A stretch of DNA of 64,000 nucleotides, taken from positions 4,267-68,266 of the forward strand of contig CAZDET010000023.1 of assembly GCA_964504335.1 (NCBI GenBank), written 5' to 3'. Below the pieces are notes generated by a model that saw only the letters and a list, made by a program, of their open reading frames with translations, had not been told where the DNA came from and did not search any database. Source of the stretch: CAZDET01 sp964504335. GTDB lineage: Bacteria; Bacteroidota; Bacteroidia; Chitinophagales; Saprospiraceae. Within the stretch, counting starts at the first letter, position 1. Every line of letters begins with the position of its first letter. This document shows positions 18,212-27,094 of this stretch, piece by piece. The position numbers and the translations under genes were made by a program.

Positions 18212-19603
18212 TTAAGTTGCTGTTTCGTCAGAAAGAAACTGGGCGGAAATTCGATTGAACTCCCTGCGATTCAGCCAATAAGATAGGATGCCGGTGACTA
18301 CGTACGCAACGGCAATAGCGAGAAATACGCCGGTAGTGCCCATGGAAGGGGCCAATGCAAAGGCAATGGGAACGGCAAAAAACAGGATTTCTGAGGCGGA
18401 AAGGATGGCCGCCTGGTAGGGGCGTTGCAACGTGTTTAGGCTGGTATTGGCAAGCAGGGTAATGCCGCGTAATGTGTAGGAAAACGGAACGATGTACAAA
18501 AAAAGTACGGTGAAACGCTGTACTTGAGGATCGTCGCTGAAAACAGCGGCAACGGGCTCCGCCACCAGTGCGAGTAGCCCTGCCACTCCGAGGCCCGCCA
18601 GTAAAGCAAACCGAAAGCTGAGTCGGTAACAGGTGGCAATCCGATCGAAAAATCCACCGCCCAGGTTTTGCCCGATGAAGGGACCCAGTGCGCTCGACAG
18701 TGCCATGACGACGGCAAGCGCCAGGGATTCCAAACGCGTGCCCACCCCATAAGCGGCAACTGCCGCCGGATTGATACCCGCCAGAATAGCAGTGAGGATA
18801 CCAATACCCAGTGGATTGATCATGCGGGCGCTCGCTGCCGGCAGGCCGATGAAGAGAATGGCCCGGCTGCAACTTTTGAAGGCCGACCAGGAGGTATTCG
18901 TGGTGATTAGCCGTTCGCGCACTATCAGTACGTAGAGCGACAGCACCATAATCAGCGCTCGGGAAATCGCGGTAGCCAGTGCCGCACCGCGCAAGCCCAT
19001 AGCGGGAAAGGGGCCCCAGCCGAAAATGAGGATCGGATCGAGAATGGCATTGATAAGAACTGCCCCAAGGATGATGTAGGTGGGCGTCCGGGTATCGCCG
19101 GTAGAGCGAATGGCATTATTGCCAATGACAGGGATGACGACAAACACCATGGCGAAGTACCATATCTCCATGTACTCGCGCACGTAGGGTAGGGTAGTAG
19201 CGTCGGCTCCGAGTAGCGTAAAAACGGGATCAATGGTGAAGTACCCGAGGGTTGACAGCGCCATCACCAGCACCACTCCCAGGATCAGGCTGTCAGTGGT
19301 TTCCCGGGCAGCCCGCTCCCAATTGGACTGGCCGATGGAGTTGGAAACAAGTGCTACCACTCCGATACCGATCCCCATTGCCAGACTGGCCACGAAGAGA
19401 ATAACCGGGAAGGTGAATCCGAGGGCAGCGAGCTGGGCACTGCCGAGCTGCCCGACAAAGTAGGTATCTACCAGATTAAAGGCGATGAAGCTAAGGATGC
19501 CCACAATCATCGGAAGCGTCAACTGAACCAGGGTTCGGCCTACCGGCCCTTGGGTCAGTTGAGCGCTTGATGAATGCGGCGAATCGGGATCAGTCGGTTC
19601 CAT
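18212..19603 (-). CDS. MATE family efflux transporter
   Basis: A multidrug and toxin extrusion type transporter of about 463 residues with 12 hydrophobic segments and the MATE signatures PMIVGILSFIAFNLVDTYFVGQLG in helix 1 and AYGVGTRLESLALAVVMALSSALGPFIGQNLG in the second half. It would export organic cations or drugs in exchange for sodium or protons. The frame extends to a TTG at 19636, but the ATG at 19603 (MEPTDPDS) is the better start. It is probably in an operon with the small membrane protein upstream and YdeI downstream. Confidence 0.93.
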   Translation of the reverse strand: MEPTDPDSPHSSSAQLTQGPVGRTLVQLTLPMIVGILSFIAFNLVDTYFVGQLGSAQLAALGFTFPVILFVASLAMGIGIGVVALVSNSIGQSNWERAARETTDSLILGVVLVMALSTLGYFTIDPVFTLLGADATTLPYVREYMEIWYFAMVFVVIPVIGNNAIRSTGDTRTPTYIILGAVLINAILDPILIFGWGPFPAMGLRGAALATAISRALIMVLSLYVLIVRERLITTNTSWSAFKSCSRAILFIGLPAASARMINPLGIGILTAILAGINPAAVAAYGVGTRLESLALAVVMALSSALGPFIGQNLGGGFFDRIATCYRLSFRFALLAGLGVAGLLALVAEPVAAVFSDDPQVQRFTVLFLYIVPFSYTLRGITLLANTSLNTLQRPYQAAILSASEILFFAVPIAFALAPSMGTTGVFLAIAVAYVVTGILSYWLNRREFNRISAQFLSDETAT

Positions 19604-19704
19604 GTGGTCGTGTTCCTGCCAAAGATACACTACCAAACTGTATAAGAACGTGTTTGGGCTTCAGCCTTTGGAGCCAGCCGGTGTCTTTACTGGCAACCTT
19701 TGGC

Positions 19705-20181
19705 TTAAGGCTGTCCGGTGCTACAGAAGGGAAGGCGCTGGTACAAATACTCCCCGTAATTTGGCTCTACCCGGAGCAGCCGGTCGGAAATGGGTAGATC
19801 GACGACGATTCGATCATTGCGAACCTGAAGGCAGGCAAAATCGCGATTGACCAAAGTCGTTGCATCGACGGGAAGGAGATCCGGGAATTTCTCATTCCAA
19901 TAGTAAATGGTGCGTCCGGGAACGTCTCTGGCCGCCCGGTCGATAAAGCGGATGCGCGTGCCCCGGCCGTCGATCCGTGCGTGAATGGATTCAACTTTGG
20001 AGAGGTCGGGGAGCCATTCCGAATCCACCGGAGCCGCCGGTACGGCACTTACGGGTTGAGGGGTATAACGCTCCAGAGTAGTCCGGTACGATTTGTAAAC
20101 CAGAAACAAGGTGATGGCCAGAAAAAATAGAAACCAGGCGGCACCTGGCCCAAGGCTTGTGTGTTCGGATGTTCGTGCCAC
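19705..20181 (-). CDS. Small bitopic membrane protein, unknown function
   Basis: A 158-residue protein starting at a GTG (20179-20181). No in-frame ATG was seen nearby. One transmembrane helix (AAWFLFFLAITLFLVYKSY, about 14-32) is followed by a hydrophilic domain of about 125 residues, presumably outside the membrane. No family is recognised. It lies about 100 bases upstream of the MATE gene on the same strand. It is called as a gene because of its coherent membrane topology and the codon use of its neighbours. Confidence 0.65.
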   Translation of the reverse strand: MARTSEHTSLGPGAAWFLFFLAITLFLVYKSYRTTLERYTPQPVSAVPAAPVDSEWLPDLSKVESIHARIDGRGTRIRFIDRAARDVPGRTIYYWNEKFPDLLPVDATTLVNRDFACLQVRNDRIVVDLPISDRLLRVEPNYGEYLYQRLPFCSTGQP

Positions 20182-20348
20182 GGGATGAGGTATTTGTGTG
20201 GTTAATGGATAATCTAAAATTCGCCAAAATCGAATTTGGGGTCACTTATAGAGCCGTTAAAGTCTTCGGCTGATTCCGTTAAAAACACTTAATCTCAGAG
20301 AGGCACACTTAAAAAACGTTAAAAGCAGTTAAGAAAGTTTCCAGTTAA

Positions 20349-21350
20349 TTAAGAATGAGGCTGAAAGGCTTGAAATTCTCGACGAAGTTGCTGATAGTCG
20401 ACCGGAACCACCCCTGGTTTTTCGACGACCTGCCCGCCGGCGAGGTTGGCGAGGTGAGCGGTCAGTTGCAGATCGAGGCCGAGCACGAGGCAAAGCGCCA
20501 CGATGCTGATCACCGTATCGCCCGCGCCGGAGACATCCGCGATGGAGCGCGCCTGCGTGGGTACGATTTGTCCGCGGTGACCATCGTGCAGGTAGAGGCC
20601 CCGTTCTGACAGGGTGATCATGGTATACTGATTGCCGAGCCGCTGGCGGAGTAGCTCGGTGGCACGGTCGAGGCTAGGCAGGTCGGGTTGCAGCGGGAAG
20701 TCGAGTTGTTGCTGCATTTCCCGTAGGTTAGGCTTGAACAAGGTGACGTGCTTGTAAGCCCAAAAGTTATCTTTTTTCGGGTCTACGGCAATGGGAATAT
20801 CCTCCTTGATGCCCAGCAGAATGATTTCGCTGATCATGGTGGGCGTGAGCACCCCTTTGTTATAATCCTGTAGCAGGATGACGTCGATACTCTTTGTTTC
20901 AATCACAGAGGTAATCAGTTCGAGCAATTCGTTGGCCTCCATATCCTGCAGCGGGTGGGTGTCTTCGCGATCTACCCGCATCAGTTGCTGATTTTGTGAA
21001 ATGACCCTCGTTTTGACGGTGGTACAACGCGCATCACTGAAAAGGATGTAGCGATTGTTGATATTCGACTCGGGTAATAGCTCGCAAAACCGAGAGCCGT
21101 TGGCATCTTTCCCTACCAGGGTACAGAGGTAAGGCGTTGCACCCAGCGCGCGCAAGTTGAGGGCTACATTGGCGGCCCCACCCAAACGGTTTTCCTCGGT
21201 ACTCAGTCGTACTACCGGTACGGGTGCCTCCGGTGATATGCGATCGACGCTTCCGGTAAGGTATCGGTCGATCATGACGTCCCCTACGACGAGTACGTTC
21301 AATCCACTGAAATCGGGCAGTTGAATGGAAGCATCTTTTTGATCTATCAT
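20349..21350 (-). CDS. rfaE1: D-glycero-beta-D-manno-heptose-7-phosphate kinase (PfkB family)
   Basis: A 333-residue PfkB-type sugar kinase matching the kinase half of HldE/RfaE. It has VLVVGDVMIDRYLTGSVDRISPEAPVPVV at the N-terminus, then the substrate motif ENRLGGAANVALNLRALGA, and DVSGAGDTVIS near the C-terminus with the catalytic Asp. It would phosphorylate heptose-7-phosphate on the ADP-heptose route to LPS core. The adenylyltransferase half of HldE is absent, so a separate RfaE2 must exist elsewhere. The gene lies 48 bases downstream of waaA on the same strand, which supports a lipopolysaccharide role over other PfkB kinases. Confidence 0.87.
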   Translation of the reverse strand: MIDQKDASIQLPDFSGLNVLVVGDVMIDRYLTGSVDRISPEAPVPVVRLSTEENRLGGAANVALNLRALGATPYLCTLVGKDANGSRFCELLPESNINNRYILFSDARCTTVKTRVISQNQQLMRVDREDTHPLQDMEANELLELITSVIETKSIDVILLQDYNKGVLTPTMISEIILLGIKEDIPIAVDPKKDNFWAYKHVTLFKPNLREMQQQLDFPLQPDLPSLDRATELLRQRLGNQYTMITLSERGLYLHDGHRGQIVPTQARSIADVSGAGDTVISIVALCLVLGLDLQLTAHLANLAGGQVVEKPGVVPVDYQQLRREFQAFQPHS

Positions 21351-21398
21351 CGGTAGTGAAGCAGCGTTTTTTATGATGGAAGGATGAAGGTATTAAAA

Positions 21399-22664
21399 TT
21401 AGAGCAACCCCCGATTGCGTAGAGTTGTAGTGATGCGGTGAGTGCTGCCCCGGTTGCTTTCCATAAAATCCTGCACCGCTCGTTGAGCTGCGGCGTATGC
21501 TTCCTCTTGAAGGAGATATTTAAAGTGTTGCCGCAGTGCAGGGGCGTCCGACACGGAAAAAGCCCCTCCGGAACGGATCAACTCAACGGCCTCCGGAAAC
21601 TTACTGTATTTCGGCCCCATCAAAACGGGTAGAAAGTAAGCCGCCGGCTCGAGGGTATTGTGGATGCCTGCTCCGAAACCACCTCCGATATAGGCCAACC
21701 TACCCAACCGGTAAATCCGGTTGAGCAAGCCGATCGTATCTACGATCATGACCCGCGCATCGGTAGCCTGCCGGGGTGTGGTACGGGTGTAGCGAACAGT
21801 TGGTTCCACCACCGTAAATCGGTCGAAAGTTGTTCGCACGTGGGCATCGCTCACATCGTGCGGTGCCAGCAGGAGTTTCCAATTTTCTGGGAGTTGAGTT
21901 AGAAGATCGGCCAGTAGCCGTTCGTCGGGTTCCCAGGTGCTGCCGGCGACGAATACCTGTTGCCCCTCTGAGAAAGCGTCCAGCAACGGATCGTCCAGGG
22001 GTTCCTCCCGGATTTGCCACACCCGATCGATGCGGGGATCACCGGCCAGACTGATTTTTCCCGGCGCAACCCCGGCCGATTCCAGTAGGCTGCGCGAATC
22101 CGCTCGTTGTACGAAAAGGTGCTGCCAGCCTTGCAGCATCGATTGAAAGAAAGGTCGAATAGGACTGGGGCGGAAGAAGAGCTGATTGCGGCGGAAATGC
22201 GCCGCGATCAGTACGTGTGGGATGTGCCGATCCCGCAAGGCTTTCAGGTGGAAGTACCAAAATTCGTATTTGACAAACAGCACGAGGTTGGGTTGGAGTG
22301 TTTCCGTCCAGCGTCGGGCATTCCGGGGGGTGTCGGCAGGTAGGTAGGCGATATATTCGGCACCGGCATACTGCTTGCGTGCCTCCAGTCCGGAAGGCGA
22401 GTAAAAAGTCAGCACCACCTGGTAGGAAGGATGCTGCGACCGGATGGCTTCCAGCACCGGGCGGCCCTGCTCGAATTCGCCCAGGGACGCGCAATGCATC
22501 CATAAGACGGGTGCGCCTTCGGGTACGGTGGATCGCCATCGGACCAGTTGCTGGTGCCACCGACGGCGTCCGGCCACCCATTTTCGGGCCTTGGCATTCC
22601 ACAACGCGCTAAGCCGGATAGCCCCGTGGAACAGGAACATTCCACCCTGGTAGAGGAAGCGCAC
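21399..22664 (-). CDS. waaA: 3-deoxy-D-manno-octulosonic acid (Kdo) transferase
   Basis: A GT30 Kdo transferase of about 421 residues that attaches Kdo to the lipid A precursor at the inner membrane. Diagnostic stretches are VLWMHCASLGEFEQGRPV with the catalytic Glu, VKYEFWYFHLKALRDRHIPHVLI, and GGGFGAGIHNTLEPAAYFLPVLMGPKY in the C-terminal half. The open frame reaches back into valS, but those extra 39 residues are a shadow. I favour the GTG at 22664, five bases after the valS stop. The ATG at 22640 is the alternative. It is followed by the heptose kinase gene, making a small LPS-core unit behind valS. Confidence 0.92.
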   Translation of the reverse strand: MRFLYQGGMFLFHGAIRLSALWNAKARKWVAGRRRWHQQLVRWRSTVPEGAPVLWMHCASLGEFEQGRPVLEAIRSQHPSYQVVLTFYSPSGLEARKQYAGAEYIAYLPADTPRNARRWTETLQPNLVLFVKYEFWYFHLKALRDRHIPHVLIAAHFRRNQLFFRPSPIRPFFQSMLQGWQHLFVQRADSRSLLESAGVAPGKISLAGDPRIDRVWQIREEPLDDPLLDAFSEGQQVFVAGSTWEPDERLLADLLTQLPENWKLLLAPHDVSDAHVRTTFDRFTVVEPTVRYTRTTPRQATDARVMIVDTIGLLNRIYRLGRLAYIGGGFGAGIHNTLEPAAYFLPVLMGPKYSKFPEAVELIRSGGAFSVSDAPALRQHFKYLLQEEAYAAAQRAVQDFMESNRGSTHRITTTLRNRGLL

Positions 22665-22668
22665 AGCC

Positions 22669-25443
22669 TTAGGAAGTGACCTGCTTCTCCAGGCGCTCCA
22701 ACTCGGATTCCAGGCTGCGGACCTTGGCGGTGCCGTCGGCCAGTTTTTTGCGCTCCTTTTCGACAACGGCCGGAGGCGCATTCTGGACGAAGCGTTCGTT
22801 GTTCAGTTTCTTTTCGACACTGCGCACAAAGCCTCGGTAGTGTTCCAGTTCTTTTTGGATGCGCTCTAATTCGGCAGCAACGTCGACTTCCTGTTCTACC
22901 AGAAGAAAGAACTGATCGTTGCCCACCCGGAATGTGAGGGCATTTGGTGGGGCATCTTCACCGATATCGAAAGACTCCAGGTGTGCCATTTTCAGAATGG
23001 CTCTGCGCAGTCCTTCGGCCTTTACCAGCGCCCGTGCCGCCTCGGTAGGAGGAGCCAACACCGGCAACAATTCGCGCGCCTTGATGCCATTGCTGCTGCG
23101 GGCATCCCGAATGGCGATAATCATCTGTTTGGCGCGTTCCACTCGTTCGACGAGCGCGGCGTCAAAATCGGCTGTTTCCGGCCACGTACTCAGGATACAG
23201 TCTTCTCCTTCTTCCCGATCGCGCAATTGGTGCCAGATTTCCTCAGTGACGAAGGGCATAAATGGATGAAGGATGGTCATCATTCCCTCGAATAGTCCGA
23301 TTGCCTCTTCTCGTGTAACGGAATCGATGGCACCCGATTCGGGTTTGATCATTTCCAGGTACCAGGAGCAGTAATCACCCCAGATAAATCGATAGAGTGT
23401 TATGATTGCATCGCTCAGGCGGTAGCCGGCAAGGTGGCCATTTATTTCGCTAATGGTTTGTTGGAATCGCGCGTGCATCCATTTTCCGGCCAGGGTGCTG
23501 ACGGCGTCCGGGGTGGCCTTGGCATCGACCTCCCAGCCTTTGATCAGGCGGAGGGCGTTCCACATTTTGTTGCAGAAGTTGCGCCCTTGCTCGCAGAGTT
23601 TACTTTCGGTGATGACCTGGCCCGTCTCTGGGTCTATCGGCGCATCAAATATAATGTCGTTCCCGGCGGCCGCACTGGATAGCAGGCCAAAGCGGACCCC
23701 GTCCGCGCCATAGCGGTCGATCAGTTCGATGGCATCGGGCGAATTCCCCAGCGACTTCGACATTTTCCGGCGCTTATTATCCCGAACCATGCCGGTGAAA
23801 AATACATCCTTGAATGGTTGGGCACCGTGCTCCTTGGTGAATGCATCGCCAAGCAGATCCGGTGACCACTCGTATCCGGCCATGATCATTCGGGCTACCC
23901 ATAGAAACATAATGTCCCATCCCGTTACCAGCGCACTGGTTGGGTAGTAGTATTGCAACTCGTCTTGCCGCTCGAAGCCGTCGAATACGGAAATGGGCCA
24001 GAGCCAGGAGGAAAACCAGGTATCGAGTACGTCTTCATCCTGATGTAGATCCTCGATTTGGAGCGCTTCTCCGAATTGCTCCTGCGCCAGTGCCAGGGCT
24101 TCCTCAGCCATTTCCGCAACGAAAATGGGAGGATCGGCCGCCATTTGTTCATCGGAGATGGACAGGCGTTTAGCGGCTGCTTCCGTGAGATACCAGGCAG
24201 GGATGCGTTGGCCCCACCAAAGCTGCCGACTGATGCACCAATCCCGGACATTTTCGGGGCGCAACCAGGAGAAAAACATGTTCCACATGTTTTCCGGAAA
24301 AAAGCGGACCTCCTTACTACGTACCGCTTCGAGAGCGGTCTCGGCGAAGGTGTCCATGCTAACGAACCACTGCATGGTCAGGCGCGGCTCGACGATGGCG
24401 TCGGTGCGTTCGGATCGCCCCACCCGGGTGCGGTAGTTTTCCGTATCGACCAGATAGCCTTCTTCCTTGAGCTGCTTGACGATTGCCTTACGGGCATCGA
24501 AGCGGTCCATGCCAATGCAGAATTGCGCCTCTTCGTTCAGCTTTCCGTCGGGCGTCAGGATGTCGATCACCTCCAGGCCGTACTTCTGGCCGATGTCGTA
24601 GTCATTTTGATCGTGAGCCGGAGTTATTTTCAGGGCACCCGTGCCGAATGCGGGATCGACGTACTTATCGGTTACGATCGGCACGCTGCGATCGACGAGC
24701 GGTACGATTACGCGCTTGCCGTGCAGGTGGAGGTATCGTTCGTCTTTGGGGTTGACGGCCAGGCCCGTATCGGCCATGATCGTTTCCGGCCGTTGAGTCG
24801 CAATGGTCACCCATTCGTCTTCGGTGCCCTCTACGCGGTAGCGCACGTGATAGAGGGCGGAGTTTTCATCGGCATAAAGGACCTCCTCATTGGAAAGCAC
24901 CGTTTGCGCCTCGGGGTCCCAATTGACCATGCGCAGGCCACGGTACAGTTTGCCTTTGCGGTATAGATCGACAAAAACCCGAATAACCGCATTGCTGAGG
25001 CTATCCTCCATGGTAAAGCGGGTGCGCTCCCAATCGCAGGAGGCGCCGAGCTTCTGCAATTGTTTAAGGATGAGGCCGCCGTATTTATCCTTCCATTCGA
25101 AGGCATACTTCAGAAATTCTTCCCGGGTGAGATCGCTTTTGCGGATACCATGTTCGCGCAGCATTTTCACCACCTTCGCTTCGGTGGCGATGGATGCGTG
25201 GTCAGTACCTGGCACCCAACAGGCATTTTTTCCCGTTTGCCGGGCGTGGCGGATGAGGATATCCTGTATGGTATTATTGAGCATATGCCCCATGTGTAGG
25301 ATACCCGTCACATTGGGCGGTGGAATGACGATGGTATACGATTCACGATCGTCGGGTTCGGAGTGGAAATACCCTTGCTCCATCCAGTGGCGGTACCACT
25401 TGGCCTCAGTGGCTTCGGGGCTGTAATGCTTCGAGAGACTCAT
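22669..25443 (-). CDS. valS: Valine--tRNA ligase
   Basis: A class I aminoacyl-tRNA synthetase of about 924 residues that charges tRNA-Val and edits mischarged threonine. The HIGH motif appears as PPPNVTGILHMGHMLNNTIQD. The KMSKS motif is RRKMSKSLGNSPDAIELIDRYGADGVRF. The CP1 editing domain lies between them. A C-terminal coiled coil of about 70 residues ends the protein, as expected for ValS. The ORF extends 36 codons further upstream, but the ATG at 25443 (MSLSKHYSPEATEAKWYRHW) fits the family start. It is divergent from pyrR. Confidence 0.97.
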   Translation of the reverse strand: MSLSKHYSPEATEAKWYRHWMEQGYFHSEPDDRESYTIVIPPPNVTGILHMGHMLNNTIQDILIRHARQTGKNACWVPGTDHASIATEAKVVKMLREHGIRKSDLTREEFLKYAFEWKDKYGGLILKQLQKLGASCDWERTRFTMEDSLSNAVIRVFVDLYRKGKLYRGLRMVNWDPEAQTVLSNEEVLYADENSALYHVRYRVEGTEDEWVTIATQRPETIMADTGLAVNPKDERYLHLHGKRVIVPLVDRSVPIVTDKYVDPAFGTGALKITPAHDQNDYDIGQKYGLEVIDILTPDGKLNEEAQFCIGMDRFDARKAIVKQLKEEGYLVDTENYRTRVGRSERTDAIVEPRLTMQWFVSMDTFAETALEAVRSKEVRFFPENMWNMFFSWLRPENVRDWCISRQLWWGQRIPAWYLTEAAAKRLSISDEQMAADPPIFVAEMAEEALALAQEQFGEALQIEDLHQDEDVLDTWFSSWLWPISVFDGFERQDELQYYYPTSALVTGWDIMFLWVARMIMAGYEWSPDLLGDAFTKEHGAQPFKDVFFTGMVRDNKRRKMSKSLGNSPDAIELIDRYGADGVRFGLLSSAAAGNDIIFDAPIDPETGQVITESKLCEQGRNFCNKMWNALRLIKGWEVDAKATPDAVSTLAGKWMHARFQQTISEINGHLAGYRLSDAIITLYRFIWGDYCSWYLEMIKPESGAIDSVTREEAIGLFEGMMTILHPFMPFVTEEIWHQLRDREEGEDCILSTWPETADFDAALVERVERAKQMIIAIRDARSSNGIKARELLPVLAPPTEAARALVKAEGLRRAILKMAHLESFDIGEDAPPNALTFRVGNDQFFLLVEQEVDVAAELERIQKELEHYRGFVRSVEKKLNNERFVQNAPPAVVEKERKKLADGTAKVRSLESELERLEKQVTS

Positions 25444-25551
25444 GCGCAGCAGGCTTTGTTGGAGTAGCACTTCGGCGGTGCTAAAAAGTTCCGCAAAAGT
25501 AAGAAAAATGGAGGGGCGATAGGAGGTAAACCTACAAAGGACTAAAAGCAC

Positions 25552-25559
25552 TACCTTTG
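25552..25559 (+). promoter_or_regulatory. Candidate Bacteroidota -7 element directly ahead of pyrR
   Basis: TACCTTTG at 25552-25559 matches the phylum-specific -7 consensus TAnnTTTG. It ends only six bases before the pyrR ATG at 25566, so transcription would begin at or next to the start codon, giving a leaderless mRNA. A convincing -33 TTTG is not visible at the proper distance, so the call is tentative. Confidence 0.45.
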
Positions 25560-25565
25560 CCCATC

Positions 25566-26117
25566 ATGATGACCGCGCGTACCATCCACGATTCGGATCG
25601 CTTCCAACTGACCATCGAGCGGCTTTGCCGACAGCTCATCGAGGAGTACGATGATTTCTCCAACGCCTGTATGATTTCCGTGCAGCGAGGAGGAGTGCCC
25701 CTGGGAAACCGGCTTTTCGAACGCCTTCGTGAATTGGGCTATGCCGCGCTGCGCTACGGGAAGCTCGATATTACCTTCTATCGCGACGATTTCCGCCACC
25801 GCACCAAACCCCTGGCTGCCAACCCTACCCACCTCAACTTCCTGGTGGAAGGGCTGCGCGTCATTCTGGTAGATGATGTGTTGTACACGGGGCGTACGAT
25901 CCAAGCCGCCCTTACTGCGCTCAACCACTACGGCCGGCCAGAGCGAGTCGAACTCGCCGTGATGGTCGACCGGCGGTTTAATCGCCACCTACCCATACAG
26001 GCTGACTATACCGGGATCACCGTCGACGCCCTCGATCAGGCCTACGTGCGTGTAGAATGGGAAGAGCTCGACGGGATGGATCGCATTCTCCTATTTCCCG
26101 AAAAACCAACCGATTGA
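25566..26117 (+). CDS. pyrR: PyrR: pyr operon regulator / uracil phosphoribosyltransferase
   Basis: A PRTase-fold protein of about 183 residues. The PRPP loop is VILVDDVLYTGRTIQAAL (about residues 98-115). ISVQRGGVPLGNRL and VELAVMVDRRFNRHLPIQADYTG are typical PyrR segments. PyrR proteins convert uracil and PRPP to UMP, and in Firmicutes they also bind pyr mRNA to control attenuation. The frame opens at a TTG (25557), but ATG 25566 or 25569 is the proper start. With pyrB only 38 bases downstream this is a pyrimidine operon. No PyrR-binding leader is possible here, because the promoter box sits on top of the gene start. Confidence 0.93.
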   Translation: MMTARTIHDSDRFQLTIERLCRQLIEEYDDFSNACMISVQRGGVPLGNRLFERLRELGYAALRYGKLDITFYRDDFRHRTKPLAANPTHLNFLVEGLRVILVDDVLYTGRTIQAALTALNHYGRPERVELAVMVDRRFNRHLPIQADYTGITVDALDQAYVRVEWEELDGMDRILLFPEKPTD

Positions 26118-26155
26118 GCAGCTTTGCCGATCGACCCAGATAGAACCGACCAGGC

Positions 26156-27091
26156 ATGTCTACCATTCAGGAATTATCGACCCGACATATTCTCGGCATT
26201 AAGTACCTGCAACCTGCAGATATTCGACTCATCTTTGAAACGGCTGCCGATTTCAAGCAAGTCCTCAATCGACCCATCAAAAAAGTGCCGAGCCTGCGCG
26301 ACATCACCGTGGCTAACCTCTTTTTCGAAAACTCTACCCGCACCCGGCTTTCTTTCGAGCTCGCCGAAAAGCGCCTGTCGGCGGACGTCGTCAATTTTTC
26401 AGCGTCTTCTTCCTCCGTCAAAAAGGGCGAAACCTTGCTCGATACGGTCAATAACATCCTGGCGATGAAGGTCGACATGGTCGTGATGCGGCATCCGGCT
26501 CCGGGAGCCCCTCACTTTCTGGCCAAGCACATCAATGCAAACATCATCAATGCCGGCGACGGCACCCACGAGCACCCCACGCAGGCGTTACTCGATGCCT
26601 TTTCGATGCAGGAAAAGTTGGGTGACCTTCAGGGAAAGCGGATCGCCATTATCGGCGATATCCTTCATTCGCGGGTTGCACTCAGCAACATCTTTTGCCT
26701 TCAGCTACTCGGAGCCAAGGTGCGGGTGTGTGGCCCCCCAACCCTAATTCCCCGGCACATCCACGAATTGGGTGTAGAAGTCAGCCATGATATTCGCGAT
26801 ACCCTGCATTGGTGCCAGGTGGCCAATATTTTGCGCATTCAACTGGAGCGGCAGGAAATGAAGTATTTCCCCTCTCTGCGGGAGTACGCGCAGTTTTTCG
26901 GAGTCAATACCCACTTGCTCGCCGAGTTGCCGGAGCCCATCCTCATCATGCATCCGGGGCCCATCAATCGCGGGGTGGAGATCACCAGCGAAGTAGCCGA
27001 TTCTTCCCACAGCATCATTCTCGAGCAAGTGGAAAACGGAGTAGCTGTGCGGATGGCCGTATTGTATTTATTGGCTGCGAAACGGGAGTAA
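26156..27091 (+). CDS. pyrB: Aspartate carbamoyltransferase catalytic subunit
   Basis: A 311-residue ATCase catalytic chain that joins carbamoyl phosphate and aspartate in pyrimidine synthesis. The carbamoyl phosphate motif FFENSTRTRLSFELAEKRL and the loop SSSSVKKGETLLDT are intact. HPGPINRGVEI and the central GTHEHPTQALLDAFSM are also present. Length is the normal catalytic length. No pyrI regulatory gene follows. It is 38 bases behind pyrR and ends only three bases from the convergent thrC stop. Confidence 0.97.
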   Translation: MSTIQELSTRHILGIKYLQPADIRLIFETAADFKQVLNRPIKKVPSLRDITVANLFFENSTRTRLSFELAEKRLSADVVNFSASSSSVKKGETLLDTVNNILAMKVDMVVMRHPAPGAPHFLAKHINANIINAGDGTHEHPTQALLDAFSMQEKLGDLQGKRIAIIGDILHSRVALSNIFCLQLLGAKVRVCGPPTLIPRHIHELGVEVSHDIRDTLHWCQVANILRIQLERQEMKYFPSLREYAQFFGVNTHLLAELPEPILIMHPGPINRGVEITSEVADSSHSIILEQVENGVAVRMAVLYLLAAKRE

Positions 27092-27094
27092 GGA

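Noticed and set aside
19640..19704. Stretch with partial direct and inverted words (AGCC..CCGGTG) between the MATE and small membrane genes
   Set aside because: Only one copy is visible in the window and the internal matches are short; not enough to call a repeat.
22665..22781. N-terminal extension of waaA by 39 residues into valS
   Set aside because: The extension is a Ser/Trp/Arg-rich shadow of valS; a GTG at 22664 right after the valS stop gives the normal family length.
24058..24966. 302-codon plus-strand frame opposite valS
   Set aside because: Antisense of a well-recognised synthetase; no domain or start signal of its own.
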